Below, piece by piece: positions 21,869 to 33,440 of a DNA stretch of 64,000 nucleotides. Made by a program: the position numbers and the translations under genes. Source of the stretch: Lichenostomus cassidix (Eukaryota > Chordata > Aves > Passeriformes > Meliphagidae); assembly GCA_008360975.2 (NCBI GenBank), contig CM039182.1, positions 52,650,491-52,714,490 of the forward strand, read 5' to 3'. Positions within the stretch are counted from its first letter, which is position 1. Every line of letters starts with the position of its first letter. The notes beneath the pieces are model-generated. The model worked only from the letters and a program-made list of their open reading frames with translations, had not been told where the DNA came from and did not search any database.

Positions 21869-23830
21869 AACAAAAGCCTTTGTACTTAAGTTCTTAACTT
21901 TCAGCTTCTAAAGTATCTCCTTAGGGGAGGGAGTTATTTTTTCCTTCGTCTGAAAAGCCTGGTTGCAATCAGCGCTTGTATCGCTTCCACCCAGAGCTGC
22001 TCGCTTTCCTCTTTCTGCTTCCCAGCCTGTTGCTTCACTACATTCACAGTTTAAATACAGATGGGAAAACAAAACAGAGTGTTTACCTTCCCTCTAAAGA
22101 AAAATGGCTGATGGGTGTCAGTGGAAAAATAACTGAAAATGCAGTATCACAGATGAAGTGTTTGAAAGGAGGAGAGAGACTGACCTGGTTAACTCTGCTG
22201 CAGGAGCAGTTGGTTCAGAGGCCAAAGCCAAGCTTTACTAGACTCTGTGGGAGGTGTGTGTTCATCCCTTGTTTGCCAAGGGTGTCTCACAAAGACTTGT
22301 CCATCCATGAAGAGGGAAGGAGGAAGAGAAATTAGCCTGGCTGGGTTAATCTGTAGGTGTCCACTCAGGTGTACGGCATCTTCTGCAAAGAGCTACATGC
22401 AGTCATCTTCAAAGATGGACATATTTAATGAGTGCTCCTGTTGAGTACAGTTGTCATGGATGGTGTCAAGTTAGTGATGGCAAATGGTATAGAAACAGTA
22501 GCACTGCTTGGTTTCAAGGTGTCTGAGCTGTTCTCATTTCAAAGCCTTTTGTTTCTGTTGCTGGCAGCGTGGCAGTACCCAGACCACTCTGTTGAGCTGT
22601 CAGTGCTCAGCTTCTGCTTTAGTCCTTCCTCAGCCAAAATAGGTGAGCCATTTCCCAGACCAAGGGAGGTAACTTTGCATTGTTGTTTGTTCATGTTAAC
22701 TTCTTTTCTTTGTGTGTACTGTTTTGTTGGGTTTTGCTGTTCACCCTTCAGCCATTATTAAGCTTTTGTCATTTTGTACAGCCTTAAGGCTTGGCAGGGA
22801 CAAAGGGTAGAATGGAGACCTAAAGCATACTCAGCTGAGAAGCCAGTGAGGCAAGAGAACCCTGGGAGTGGCCTGGTATGGGTGAAGGAGACCCTGCAGT
22901 TTGAAGGGGAGCTTGATGGTGGCCAGGGTGCCTTAGCTTATGTGCTGCAATCCAAAATTCTCCCAGCATCTGGCAGTGCTTCAGTACTGGCTCACTTTGT
23001 GGGGTGGGTGTGTGTAACAGTGGCTTCCCCACAACTTTAACCAACATGAAGACGTGATGGACCAGCAGAGAGATGAGCAGGCCTGTGGGGACTGGGTGTC
23101 AGTAGCAGGATCCATGCTAACCACAGACTATGGCTGTCAGGGGCTTAAAGCTGGTCGTGGCATTTCTGAGCCTTAGCAGCTGCCTGCAGGTCATGGGAGG
23201 TTCACTTCCTACATGCTAATGCAGTAAAGTCCTGCACACACACACACCTGCAGTGCATTGTGCTAAACAAATGTCAGTGGTGTTGCACACCTGGCACCAT
23301 AAGGGAGCCACATACCTGGACTGACAGCCCCTCTCTGTGCTCTCTTTACCAAACTTGCACCACTGCCATTACATTTAACCAGCCCCTGCATGCTCATCTT
23401 TCAGCTGATCTCCTCCACCAGCTGGATCTACTTCAGGATGATTGTCAAGGGGGCAGGAGATGCCATGAGGCCTCCTGTCCTGTTCGGCACCTTAGTTGTT
23501 TGCTGCCTTGAAGGTGCAGATGAAGGTGCTGCCAGGCAGTGTGAGGTCAGGCGCCAAGGTGAAAGCATTTCCAGAGCTCAGTGCTGCTACATGAAAGGCT
23601 GGGGCTCCAGGGTGTATTCCTGGTCCTCCAGCCTGACCTGGGACTGGGCTGATGAAAAGCTGCATGTTCAAAGCTGCAGCCAAAGACAGGAGGACCTGTG
23701 TTTCCATGTGGATGGAATATAATGCCAAGTCCTCAGGAAAACAAAAAATAATGCGGTAGTTGTGGTTTGTACCATTCAAAATCAGCAGATGCTGTTGACC
23801 TTTAGTCTGTACTTTAGAGCCAAGGCTATA

Positions 23831-23851
23831 AATGAATTAATTTAATTCATT
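23831..23851. repeat. Perfect AT palindrome (10-bp arms, 1-nt centre)
   Basis: AATGAATTAA and TTAATTCATT flank a single T. The arms contain ATTA cores, so it could be a paired homeodomain site, or a chance AT palindrome. Confidence 0.85.
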
Positions 23852-24769
23852 AAATTGGTTTCTTACTTCAGAAGTGCATGTACCCGAGAGAGAACTGCTG
23901 TTTGCAAAGCCTAAACAAAAATACAACAGAGATATAGAGCATTAATCAGCAAGGCAAGAAAAAGCTTCCCACAGTCCCCTGTACCCTAAACAGGTGGCAT
24001 GACATTACTACACTCAGACCCAAAGATGGGCAACACAAAAATCACCAATAATCCTACGGCCAGGCCTGCCATGGTCAAGGATGAAGCAGGGGAAGAGCAG
24101 ACAATGTGGACCTACAGTGCTGATGGAGTTACTGGGCTGGCTGGGTCTAAGTGATGGCACTGTAGGGCAGGCCAGTGTAATTTTTTTCCCTTTCCCAGTT
24201 TTTGCGGGCTTGACTGTGTAATCTTCAAGCTGCTTTTTCAAAGAGATGGTAATGGGAAAGAGACGACTTGTTCTCTGCAGGCTGAAACTCAAGCTATTTG
24301 TGTTAGGAATACAGCTTTGTTACATGATTAGTGCAATGGGAGCCCCTAGGCACCACTTCCCAGTACAAACAACTCATATTAATAACTCATGCTAAAATTG
24401 CCTGCTATTTAATAACCTGGGCCTCTTTCCACCCTGAGAAGCACATAACTGCTTAGTGTTCCCACCATCTCTGCCTGTCTTCCCTCACTGGCTTCAGACT
24501 GTCCCTGCACATTTCCTAGGAAAAAAAAAGAGCATGTTTGGGCAAGGAAAAAGGAAGAACTGACGGTGTTTAACATGAATCCCTGTAGCCCATGCCTGTG
24601 TACCTCCTTGCCTGCCCTCCCCATCACAGGGTGCTGCTCCTGCATCTGATGTGAGGCTGCTCATTGCTGCCATGTCTTGCAATCTTGGTCCTCTGTTTTC
24701 ACCCGTGTTCTGGGGACGGAGTGACCTATTTCATGCCTTGCCAAGGAAGCAGCCGCCCTCCCTCCGAGC

Positions 24770-24975
24770 TGCCCCAGCTGGCTGAGACGTGATAGACCAA
24801 TGCTGTTACTCATGGGTGGGAGGCCCATGTGAGTCACGCTTCCCTTCGCCCCACACGTGGGGTGGCTGCGGCAGGAGAGCGGGGAGCAGGGAGTGGGACT
24901 GCATCCCGCACACGGCCGTGCACGGCAGTGGCACAGTTGGGCCCAGGCGGGAGCGAGAAGCAGTGGGTAGATCAG
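24770..24975. promoter_or_regulatory. Small CpG-rich patch
   Basis: I count about 13 CpG dinucleotides in roughly 200 bp, including the palindrome CACGGCCGTG and a CACACGTGG E-box. The surrounding DNA is nearly CpG-free. It is too short for a classic CpG island. It may be a distal regulatory element or chance; no transcript is evident. Confidence 0.25.
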
Positions 24976-27900
24976 ATGGTGATGAACCATAAACAGGATC
25001 GTTTCCCATGGGCTGGCTGAGCTGCTCCAGCCTTTGCCAGCAGCACTAGGATGCCTGTCAGGTCTGCGAGGCAGTCTCTAAGCCACCCTGCTCTGCAGAA
25101 AAACATTACTAATGTTCCCACGACTGGAGCAAGAGAGAAGAGACAAATAACTTGGACAGTAACATGAAACAGTGGCAAAAATCTGGAAGACAGAGGAGGA
25201 GAGAGGAAAAAAACAAGGGGGTGGAAAGCTCTGTAATGACTGAAAAGAGCCGCAGATGGATATGAACCGAGAAAAGGACAGAGACAGAAACAGTAGCACT
25301 AATTAGCTGAGCTGAACGACCCCACTCCTGCTGTACCTGAGCATCCTCCGCTGTCCTCAGAGCCGCAACGCTGCCAGCCCCGAGAGGAGAAGTGGGAGCA
25401 GGGAACTGCTCAGACCTGGATGAACAGAAGCAATTAAGTTCCTATAGCAACGCTTAGTGAAAAATCCCAAAGCAGAGGCACCTATAGGGCTGGATAGAAA
25501 AAGGGTTGTAGGTCCATGCAGCATCCGCTGAAGGAGAACCATGAGAAATGTGTGCTTCCCCATCCTGAGCATGGTTCCTCCGGCACCTTTGCTGCTTGAA
25601 GACTTCCCATTTCCATTTTATGAGCAGCCAGCCCTCCCAAGACATAGGAAAAGTTCACTTTGCCTATTTTGCCTTGAGGCAGTTTTGTTTTGAGGACCTA
25701 CAGCACATCCCATAGTACCGAGGAATTGTGGCAATGTTTTCACTGGCAAATTTTTTTATCTGGAAGGCTTTTGCTGGGAAAGGGCAGATGTATCTCATCC
25801 CTGTCATTGCTGACTGCTTCAGCCTCCAGTCACTGCTTTCAGTGAACTCCTTCAACTTTGTGGGACCCCAAAGTATGGCATTGCTTGAATATCGCTTCTT
25901 GGATGGAGCTTCAAAGAAGAAGAAATGGTCTGCATCATCCTGCTTTAGAAGCTGAACTTAAGCCCTCATCAGAAGTTTGCAGATGTAAAAGAGGACTAAA
26001 AATCCCCAAGTCAGCTGACCTTTTATGAAAGCAGTCATCAGGCACTGAACCCTCAGTGGCATGGGCCCCAGTACCCATGGTGATGCTGGGGGCTGGCACA
26101 ACAGAGGCCGAGGTCTGCAGGGCTGCAGTAAGTGGCAAAGTGTGCTGCAGCATGTGTGGGCACTGGGCTTTGCTCCCCTCACCAGCAGTAAATCCAGCTG
26201 CCCTTTGCAGCCATCCAGGGAGAAGCAGTGTGGTTGGTCCCTTGGGGCTGCTCTCTCCTCTTCCCATCACGTTTGGAGTAGGCAAGCTCCCACTGCTGAC
26301 CCAGCTGGCAAAAGATCTCCTTTGGACACCATTACTAGGGACAAACCATGCCATGCTTGTTCTTTTACTGTAGGGAATTAAAGGAATTTGTGTCACTTTG
26401 AAGTTTGCAGTGCGGTGTCCCAGTCCAGGCCCACGATGTGACATCACTGCAGGCTGGCACAGAGTAAACAAGCCCAGTGGCACAGCTCCTACACCTGCCC
26501 TGTGTCCAGTCCTTTCCTTGCCTCGGATGCCCCTCCCTGCCCTTTCCTCCTCTTCCCAAGGCTGGGCTGTAGCATAGGGGAAAACCAAAAATACTGCATG
26601 ATGTTTTTTCCTCTCCTTGGCTGGTCCCTTGGAGATAGATTGCTGCTGTTTTCTCCCAATTACATAAAATGCTTGAAGCTGTGCAGAGGCTTAGCCACAC
26701 AGTCAGAGAGGCAGCAATGCCTTTCTTAGCTCTGTGGAGTGCAGTCTTGAACCACTGTAGCGCTTCTTGCTTACCTTTGTGCCCTGAGACATCTTGTGTT
26801 TCAATCTTAGGTTTCAGTTGCTCTTCACCTGAGCTCTGCTTGGCATGGGCAGCCAGAAAGTGATGGGCTCCAGTTTAGCTGGAGCATTAGCAGAGAAAGG
26901 GAAAGATGGAGCATCAGCCAGCAAAATGTAATAGGGAATCCTTTTGCCCCCATTTCTGCTGATGCTAAATCCAGGGCCTGTCTTTCCTGTTTGAAACAGG
27001 AGTGGGGGCTCAGGTTGCCTGCTCCAGGGTCGGCTCTGCCTTTAGCAGCTCCCATAGTTTCAGTAGCTTGTGTGCCAAGCTTTGCTTAGAAGCTCTGGTG
27101 CAAAGAGCCCCATTCTGCAGAAAGCCCAGGAGAATACGAAATCCCCTTGGACTTTTCATTGTGAAGGAGGAGCTGGTCAAAAACAAAATCAACAGTTCTG
27201 AAGCAAATAGAAGGCTTTGATCTACCCAGTTAAATATGAGCCCTGGTGAACTGGATCCTCCTCTCTTTGTGCATGTTCTCAAAAAAAGTATTTTCCTTCA
27301 AGAGAACAGGCTGCACACTGGCAGGCTTTCTCTTCTCCTGTCCTACACCAGATATACACATTGTCCTGACTTAAGTCATCTCATGCTTGGCTGGCCTTGT
27401 GCTAAACTTAAAATTGGAGAGCCTCAAAACCCCAAATGTTGTTCCCAGTGTGCCCTAGATAGTGGCATTGCTTACATTTGCTGGTGCCATTGTGTTTGCT
27501 GAGCATGAGTATTTGGTTAGTCTTTTAGCTGGTAAGTGCTGGTCCACTGCAATGAAAACATCAGATTTAGAGGAAGGCAAACAAAGCAAAAAGACAGCAT
27601 TTAGTAATTTTAGAGACACCACATGCACTCAGCAAAAATGGAGCCAGCCCACTTTCAAACTGGGGGTGTTCTTGAAACCTGTAGCTGTGTTTGACCACCT
27701 CGGGGCTGGCTCCAGGGATAGCTCTTCCTCCTCTGCCCAGGGACCATTTCATGTGTTTTGCAATACAGGAGGGCTCCAAAAAGCATGTCTGAAGCCCTCA
27801 AGAGTTGAGTACCACTGCTGTTTCACTACCACTGGTACAAGGATAGCTGGACCTTGGTGCCTGGCTTTCAGGCCTTTCCCCAGGTAGCACAGCTGGGACA

Positions 27901-30900
27901 GGGACCTGACCTGTGCCACCCTGACCCTGGGTATGGAAAACCCCAACTCCAACTTAGGTCAGGGGAGGAATAAAAGGAAAACCAAACAATGCAAAAGTGA
28001 AACAATGAGCCAGTTGCCTACCAGGAAAACCCCCCAGCAGCCACGTGGGTGGTGTGGGAGCACAGCCCCATCCCCATGACTACTGGGAAGTTGGGGTCCT
28101 TCCAGACAGCTCTGAGAGCCAGGGGCATGGCAGTGATGGTGTCCAAGGAGCACGTGGCCTGCACAGCCTGGCCTGCCCAGCCAGCTACCAGCCCCACAAG
28201 TTCAAGTCTGCAAAGTTCAGAGGTACCTGTATGGATCCTGTGCAGGAAACAGCCACAGGGTTTGACAGCAGGAGGGAAGGGGTACACCTTGCCCCTGTCC
28301 CTCCACCCGGGAGTGGGGCTGGGCCCCTGGTTTGCGCTGCTCACCATTGCTGTCACATCTTGCTTGGTCTCACACGCCTCCTTGGCTGCATCACACTTTG
28401 GCTTTCTGGCTTCTAATAATCCTCTTCCAGTATTTTATGCTCACCTCCGAGGACTCAGCAGCGACCCTGTCTCCTCTGGATGTGTGTTTTTCCCCTGGGC
28501 CACAGTTCAAACGGTTGGGAGCAGCTGGGCAAGAGCCATTTTTGTGCCCAAGGACCTGTGGCTGTGTCACCAATCCAGTGCTGCCACACTGTGGGAATCA
28601 CGGCTCTTGTGCGGTGCCAGCCTGGCTGCAGAGACTTCCCACTGCGGGCATGCCACTCCCATCCACGGTGTTTGCTGGACCACTGTCCCTGTGTGAAGGG
28701 AGATCCCTAATTGACTGACTGGGGCTGTAATGCAGGGTAGCGATGCGCTTCTAACCCCCACCCTGGACTGGCTTCTGGTCTGCAGCCAAGATATAGAGCC
28801 ATCACCTGTAAAGACTGCAGCTGCATGTTTGTAGGACTGAGACCTCTCCAGCCTCCACCACCACCTTCCTGCCTTTTTAGATGGTCAGAGGCAGATGGTC
28901 AAACCAGGCAAAGTAAATCCCACTGGAGCATGGAAAAAGGTGGTGCAGAAATCTTTCTGGGGGACACATGTGCCATTTCACCCTGTCATCACCCTTCCTC
29001 CCTGGAAGCATCCAAACAAGTGAATGAGGCATCCCAAGCAAACCTCCTGCTGCCTTTCAGTAGCAGGAACAGCAGTGACTCTGCCGCCAAGATGAATTTG
29101 GCAGCCATGTAGCAGATTTTTGTATATGCTCTAAAGAGTATTTGGATGGCAAATAAGGACAAACACAGCTTTGCCCTTGAAAGCAAACTACCTGAGCTGG
29201 CTGCTGGTGCAGGTAATTAATAGCAACTGCTTTATGTAAAGCGGCAGGAAGAACAGTCCATTTTCCATAGCTCCTAAACTGGCTGGGTAGTGGCACTGGC
29301 ACTGGCACAGGGCTCACGGCTGGAGGACCAGCACTGCTCACAGCAATGCCCACAGCACAATTTGCAGCCTCTTGCTGAGCTGCACAGTGCTGCCCTTAAA
29401 GACAAACCACCAGCCGTGGCCAGCTCAGCTTGGGAAGGCTGATGGGCTGGCAGCCCAAAGCAGTGTGGAGTTTTCCATGGTCAGTTATAGTGCTGGCATG
29501 GCCAGAAGCTGCTATTATTAGATGGCATATGAATCACCCGCACGGCTGGAATTAGAAGCCTCAGCCTGAGCCGAGCTGGACACTTATTGGAAAAGCCTCA
29601 TTTAAGCCCAGCCAAGAGACAAAAGTGGACAGGGCTCAGAAAAATCGCTTGCCCAATGCCCACTTGAGCCCTGGCTGCCACCTCTTCCAGCTGAGAGGGA
29701 AGTGCCAGCTCTGGGAATCTCCCATGGCCCCAGTGGTGTGACAAGGGAAAGGAAGGATCAGGAAAACTACATCCCTGTTCATGCACTGCCTACCCTATGC
29801 AAAATATAGCAAGAGAAGAAAATCTATGGGGAATACAATCTTAAATCATGATCTGATGGGGTTGGTTAAAAGGTCACAGCCTGACAAAATGTACAGGTGA
29901 AGGGCTTACAGCTGTCATGCCTGTGTCTCAGCCTGGTCTGCTGCAAAGCAACATCAATGTGCAACACAAGCAGATGCTGAGCAGGGTAACAGGGCTGTGT
30001 GGCTGTAGGGTCCAAACTGGCAGATTATTGGGAGCTCACTGGGTGCAGAGAGAAAGAAAGGAGGGAGCTGGAAACACATTTGCTTTTCTGGATGGGAAAA
30101 TGCTGACACGCTTTGATTCCTTTTTTGACTCATTTAAGCCTGGAACTGCAATAAGAGAGCCCAATAAGTAACACAACTTGTAGGAATTGCAGCTGCTAAA
30201 GTTTTCCTTCAGTCTCCTCGCTAGTCATTTGCACATGTTGTTCCTCATTTACTCCTTTGCAAATGAGGTAAAGTCCAGTCTCCATGTTCTCTTGTATGGT
30301 TCTGAATCAAATGCATCAGCAATAAGGTTCAATCACCAGAGCTGTGCTGTGATGTTTGCTTCACCCTGAGCTTTTCCTACTGAAATTAAAATAACCCACT
30401 ATGTCATTTTTTTCACAGGACATGAAATAGAATTTCATATGCATTGCAAAGTCACATTGTGAAGAGTGGCAGAGTACACACCATTTCTTATAGCCTAACA
30501 AAGGAGCTTTTATTTAATAATGGACTATTACAGCACAGTACAAAGATTTGCTTTGTTCAGTGACTAGAAATTGTTTGCAGATTTTTTCAGCCACTGGGAG
30601 TTGACAGATAACTTAGGAAATCAATTCTTAAAGCTAGAGTGCCTACACGCCTGTTTGGCTCTTGGAGCACTGCAAGCCCAGAGCTCCACGGGGTCCAGTC
30701 CAGCCCTCTTTTTCCATGGACTGGAACAGTGAAACATTTTTGTATATATTTCTTGGGGGAGGAAGCAAATCCATGGTTTCAGCTGTTTCTCCCTCACTAC
30801 CTTCAGGAAAGCTTAAAGCTTCTTCTCCATACTGCTGAAAGCAAGGAATGAGAGGACAAACCTCAGAGCAAAATTGTACAAGCTTCTTGTTTCAGTGTGA

Positions 30901-30967
30901 GGCAAACACACCACATGGGTGCCAGAGAGGGCTCAGCTGTGTAGGGTGGATTCTTAGCTCTCTGAAG

Positions 30968-31009
30968 CAAAAAAAAAAACAAACAAAAAAACCCCAAAAA
31001 ACCAAAACC
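30968..31009. repeat. A/C-only low-complexity tract
   Basis: These are forty-two bases made only of A and C (A-runs with short C-runs), ending about 100 bp before the retrovirus insertion site. Confidence 0.85.
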
Positions 31010-31107
31010 TCCATATCCTGGTAGAAATGATAGATAAAAAACAAGGTGTACAAGGACTGGGCTGATGCACTACAGTGAGGAAGGGTTTTCACCTGAGCAG
31101 AGCTAGG

Positions 31108-31113
31108 CACTGT
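31108..31113. repeat. Target-site duplication CACTGT, left copy
   Basis: CACTGT immediately precedes the left LTR and is repeated exactly after the right LTR (34004-34009). Six base pairs is the usual duplication for class II (ERVK/beta-like) retroviruses. Confidence 0.9.
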
Positions 31114-31698
31114 TGTTGCAGTTTAAAGGATGTTAAAGCAGACCTTACCGAGAGCTTCTCTACCCAGCCCAGTTCAGCGCCTCAGTGCACCAAACCCTCT
31201 GTCCCAGGGCTGCACACTGCACTCTCACCGGCTGGGGAGCCATAAGGCTAGCTCTGGTTCATCTCCTTCCACAACCGGCGGTGATAAAGGAGGCGAGGAG
31301 GGTCTCTGTGTTATGTCCATGGAAGATGTTTATTCGCATGGTGCAGCAGAGGCCAACGACCTCCCAGAGGCAGAGATGCCTCGAGGGTGAAGGCCTCACA
31401 TGCACAGCCACATGTGCTGCATAGACAGCCACATGCATACACACATGTGGAGCATAGACAGCAAGATGGTGGAGGGTTAGGAGTTTTATAGGGAAACAGA
31501 GAGGGGCAGGGACAGCACACTGGCCCAGTGACCTCTGGGTACAGGGGAGGTACATGGGCAGAGTTAGGGTACAGAAACCAACAGGGAAAACCCAAGGGAG
31601 TGACCAGGACCACGTGGGGTAGGGAAAGGCAGAACAATGGGAAAGGGTAAACACAGTAAGAGAGAATGGGTGGGGGACTTGCAGCTATTATCACAACA
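31114..31698 (-). repeat. ERV 3' LTR (585 bp)
   Basis: This is the left LTR, and the 3' LTR in the element's own orientation. It starts TGTTGCAGTTTAAAGG and ends TATCACAACA on the plus strand. On the minus strand it carries TATAAAA (31484-31490) and AATAAA (31329-31334). Compared with the other LTR it has a longer, rearranged CACATG/CATAGACAG-rich stretch around 31395-31465. Confidence 0.93.
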
Positions 31699-31716
31699 TT
31701 TCCCCATTTTTTACTA
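31699..31716 (-). other. ERV polypurine tract
   Basis: On the minus strand this reads TTAGTAAAAAATGGGGAAA up to the 3' LTR boundary. A purine-rich run touching the 3' LTR is the expected primer for plus-strand DNA synthesis. Confidence 0.85.
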
Positions 31717-32297
31717 AGTTAAAGAGGGAAAGGCTTTTCCTAAAAACTTTCATAGCAAATTTTTAAACAACAGAAAAATGGTAAAACAACAACAGTGGTA
31801 AAGCAATGACAAAATTAGTTCTGCTGTGGATATGGGGAAAATGATGATGCAGCTGGCTGGTACTGATGTTGGAGACCAGTGCAGGCTGTTTTTTCGGACT
31901 GCGGGTGTCTTTGCAGTTGTTTTTTTTTTTTTCCTGCCAGCGCTGCTAAGATGAAGGCAAGGTTTACAGCAACGATGGGGTTTTTGCCGAAATCCTTTTC
32001 AGCTTAGGAGGGGAAGAAGTCTCTGGATGAGGCGCAGCTCTGCCAGGTCACACACAGCTCTTGCTTGCTGTGGCTCTGCCGGCTCCAGAGCGGCTCTGCC
32101 AGCCTCCAGCACGGCGCCACCGGACTCAAGCACGGCTCTGGGGATTGCTCCAAAGCGGCCCCGCCAGATCCTGGTGTGGCTCCGTCGGTACCTCCAAGTC
32201 TGCCGCAGGCAGCTGGAGGTGAGGGTTTGCTCCACGCCAGGCCATGCCTGCTCACAGCCGAGAGGTAACACCTGAAAGGATGGCGGGAGGGGCGGGG

Positions 32298-32510
32298 ACA
32301 CGATGCCGAAGGGAGACACCCCAAAAAGGTGCAGGGACCTGATGCTGAAGGGAATGTCCCAAAGGGGAGGAGCCCAATGCTGAAGGGAATGCTCCAAAGG
32401 GGAGGGACCCGCATCTGAAGGGAAACACCCAGAGGGGGAGGGACCCAAGCCCGAAGGGAAAAACCCCAAAAGGGGGAGGGATCTGCACCCAAAGGGAATG
32501 CCCACCAATG
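32298..32510. repeat. ~37-bp tandem repeat inside the ERV
   Basis: About five to six degenerate units share CTGAAGGGAA followed by a C-rich step and AAAGGGGAGGGACCC. Unit length varies from about 36 to 41 bp. The array is strongly purine-rich on the plus strand. It lies in the 3' half of the element's interior. Confidence 0.88.
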
Positions 32511-32592
32511 TGGGGGAGGGGCCACGCCAGAACACGAGGAATGTGGGGGGCGGGGCTTGGGCAAGCCTGGCAAAATTTCAAGGGAAAGAAGA

Positions 32593-32631
32593 CAATATGG
32601 CGCACCCGACCATGCGGCCGGCGCCATATTG
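32593..32631. repeat. 11-bp inverted repeat in the ERV interior
   Basis: CAATATGGCGC and GCGCCATATTG are perfect reverse complements around a 17-nt spacer. The right arm with its flank (GGCCGGCGCCATATTGG) recurs with two changes at about 32820-32836 (GGCCGGCACCATGTTGG). Both copies are followed by ACATG within a few bases. Confidence 0.9.
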
Positions 32632-33420
32632 GAAAACATGTGGCATCGGCTCAGCTGAGGTTTGGGCACAGGAAAGGGGGTTAGCAGGGATCTCGAGCTA
32701 GAATAATCAGTTCTAACCTGGGAAGGGGACAGAAGAGACTGAAAAACATACAGTCAGCTCTCTCCTGAGGAACAGAGGGGGAACATGAGTTGGTAGGGGG
32801 AGAGGTGCTGCCAACACGTGGCCGGCACCATGTTGGGGGATACATGCGGGGGAATATGGTTATTAGGGAGAGAACTAGGGTTTTTCACTTGCAGATAACT
32901 GAATAAAACAAAATAAAGATTAGTTCACTTTATCTCTCGCGCGCAAAAACTTTCCACACAACTGCTGATTCCCCACTCCTTATAAAAAGAAAAGACAAAT
33001 TTCTCCCAAAACGGGGGTACAAAATTTAGTTCTCCTCTTGTTAGAAGTGGGTTTTTTCTTGTCGAGATTTTGCATGGAGCGCGACTCCCTTCACCTCAAC
33101 AAGACGCCACCTCCAACCCTCCACCCACCCCGAGGCAAAAAGAATAAACTAAAAAGAAAAGAGGGACCCGTGTACTAAGCTGACCAGGCCTCCACCGGCT
33201 CCCCTCCCAAGGGGCTTTCCCGCAGGCTTACAAAGCACGGAGAATCAACAAAAAAGCACTCGGGATGGTTCACCGCCGTTCGGCCGACCTCCTTGAAAAG
33301 CGTGACTTTTTCTAGAGTCTTCTTGCTGAATGCAAGCTTCTCGTTGGGGAAATGGCTTCCCAAAAGCAACTTCTCTCCTGCAGCAGTGGCTGCAGGGGGA
33401 CGCTTTCCAGGACAGCTTCT

Positions 33421-33438
33421 GCCTCACGTTGGGTGCCA
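33421..33438 (-). other. ERV primer binding site, tRNA-Lys type
   Basis: On the minus strand, two bases after the 5' LTR, the sequence reads TGGCACCCAACGTGAGGC. It matches the 3' end of tRNA-Lys(1,2) (TGGCGCCCAACGTGGGGC) at 16 of 18 positions. Both differences are G to A, as expected from decay. A lysine primer is typical of ERVK/beta-like elements and agrees with the 6-bp duplication. Confidence 0.9.
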
Positions 33439-33440
33439 TT

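Larger units (their letters stand above)
17236..21888 (+). other. GLI3: GLI3 3' UTR (about 4.65 kb)
   Basis: This is untranslated sequence from the TAG to the predicted cleavage site just after the AATAAA at 21863. It is AT-rich with many T- and A-runs. It carries an antisense tRNA-Ile/CR1 SINE (18531-18661), a CT microsatellite (18698-18718) and an earlier AATAAA at 21633. The middle (about 19500-19960) is more GC-rich and may be inserted or lineage-specific. The end point is inferred from signal position only. An isoform ending earlier cannot be excluded; there is also an AATAAA at about 18401. Confidence 0.75.
21889..31107. other. Intergenic region downstream of GLI3, no gene seen
   Basis: This is 9.2 kb without a supportable gene. 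The part from about 24.6 to 29.6 kb is richer in G+C and therefore has long chance open frames on both strands, none resembling a known family. Features noted separately are a palindrome at 23831-23851, a small CpG-rich patch at 24770-24975 and an A/C-only tract at 30968-31009. A (CA)n of about six units lies at 23234-23247, and a short GGCACT tandem at 29290-29310. Confidence 0.7.
31999..32669 (-). other. Repeat-derived open frames in the ERV interior, not a recognised gene
   Basis: The minus strand is open in all three frames over much of this stretch (frames of 221, 178 and 117 residues). The predicted peptides are rich in proline, leucine, tryptophan and phenylalanine, and repeat every 12-13 residues because they translate the tandem array at 32298-32510. 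The remaining parts do not resemble retroviral Gag, Pol or Env. I treat the openness as a by-product of a stop-free repeat unit rather than as a gene. Confidence 0.6.

Noticed and set aside
25935..26588. 217-residue minus-strand open frame
   Set aside because: Lies in GC-richer DNA where opposite-strand frames of ~105 residues overlap it; no recognisable domain, promoter or splice pattern.
28046..28054. GLI-like binding site TGGGTGGTG downstream of GLI3
   Set aside because: It has one mismatch at the last position; such 9-mers occur by chance several times in a window this long.
28049..28696. 215-residue plus-strand open frame
   Set aside because: Several other frames on both strands are open over the same DNA, the composition is Cys/Ser/Pro-rich as in random GC-rich translation, and no family is recognised.
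32004..32669. 221-residue minus-strand frame as a possible retroviral gene
   Set aside because: Most of it translates the 37-bp tandem repeat; it lacks Gag, Pol or Env hallmarks. Reported as a repeat instead.
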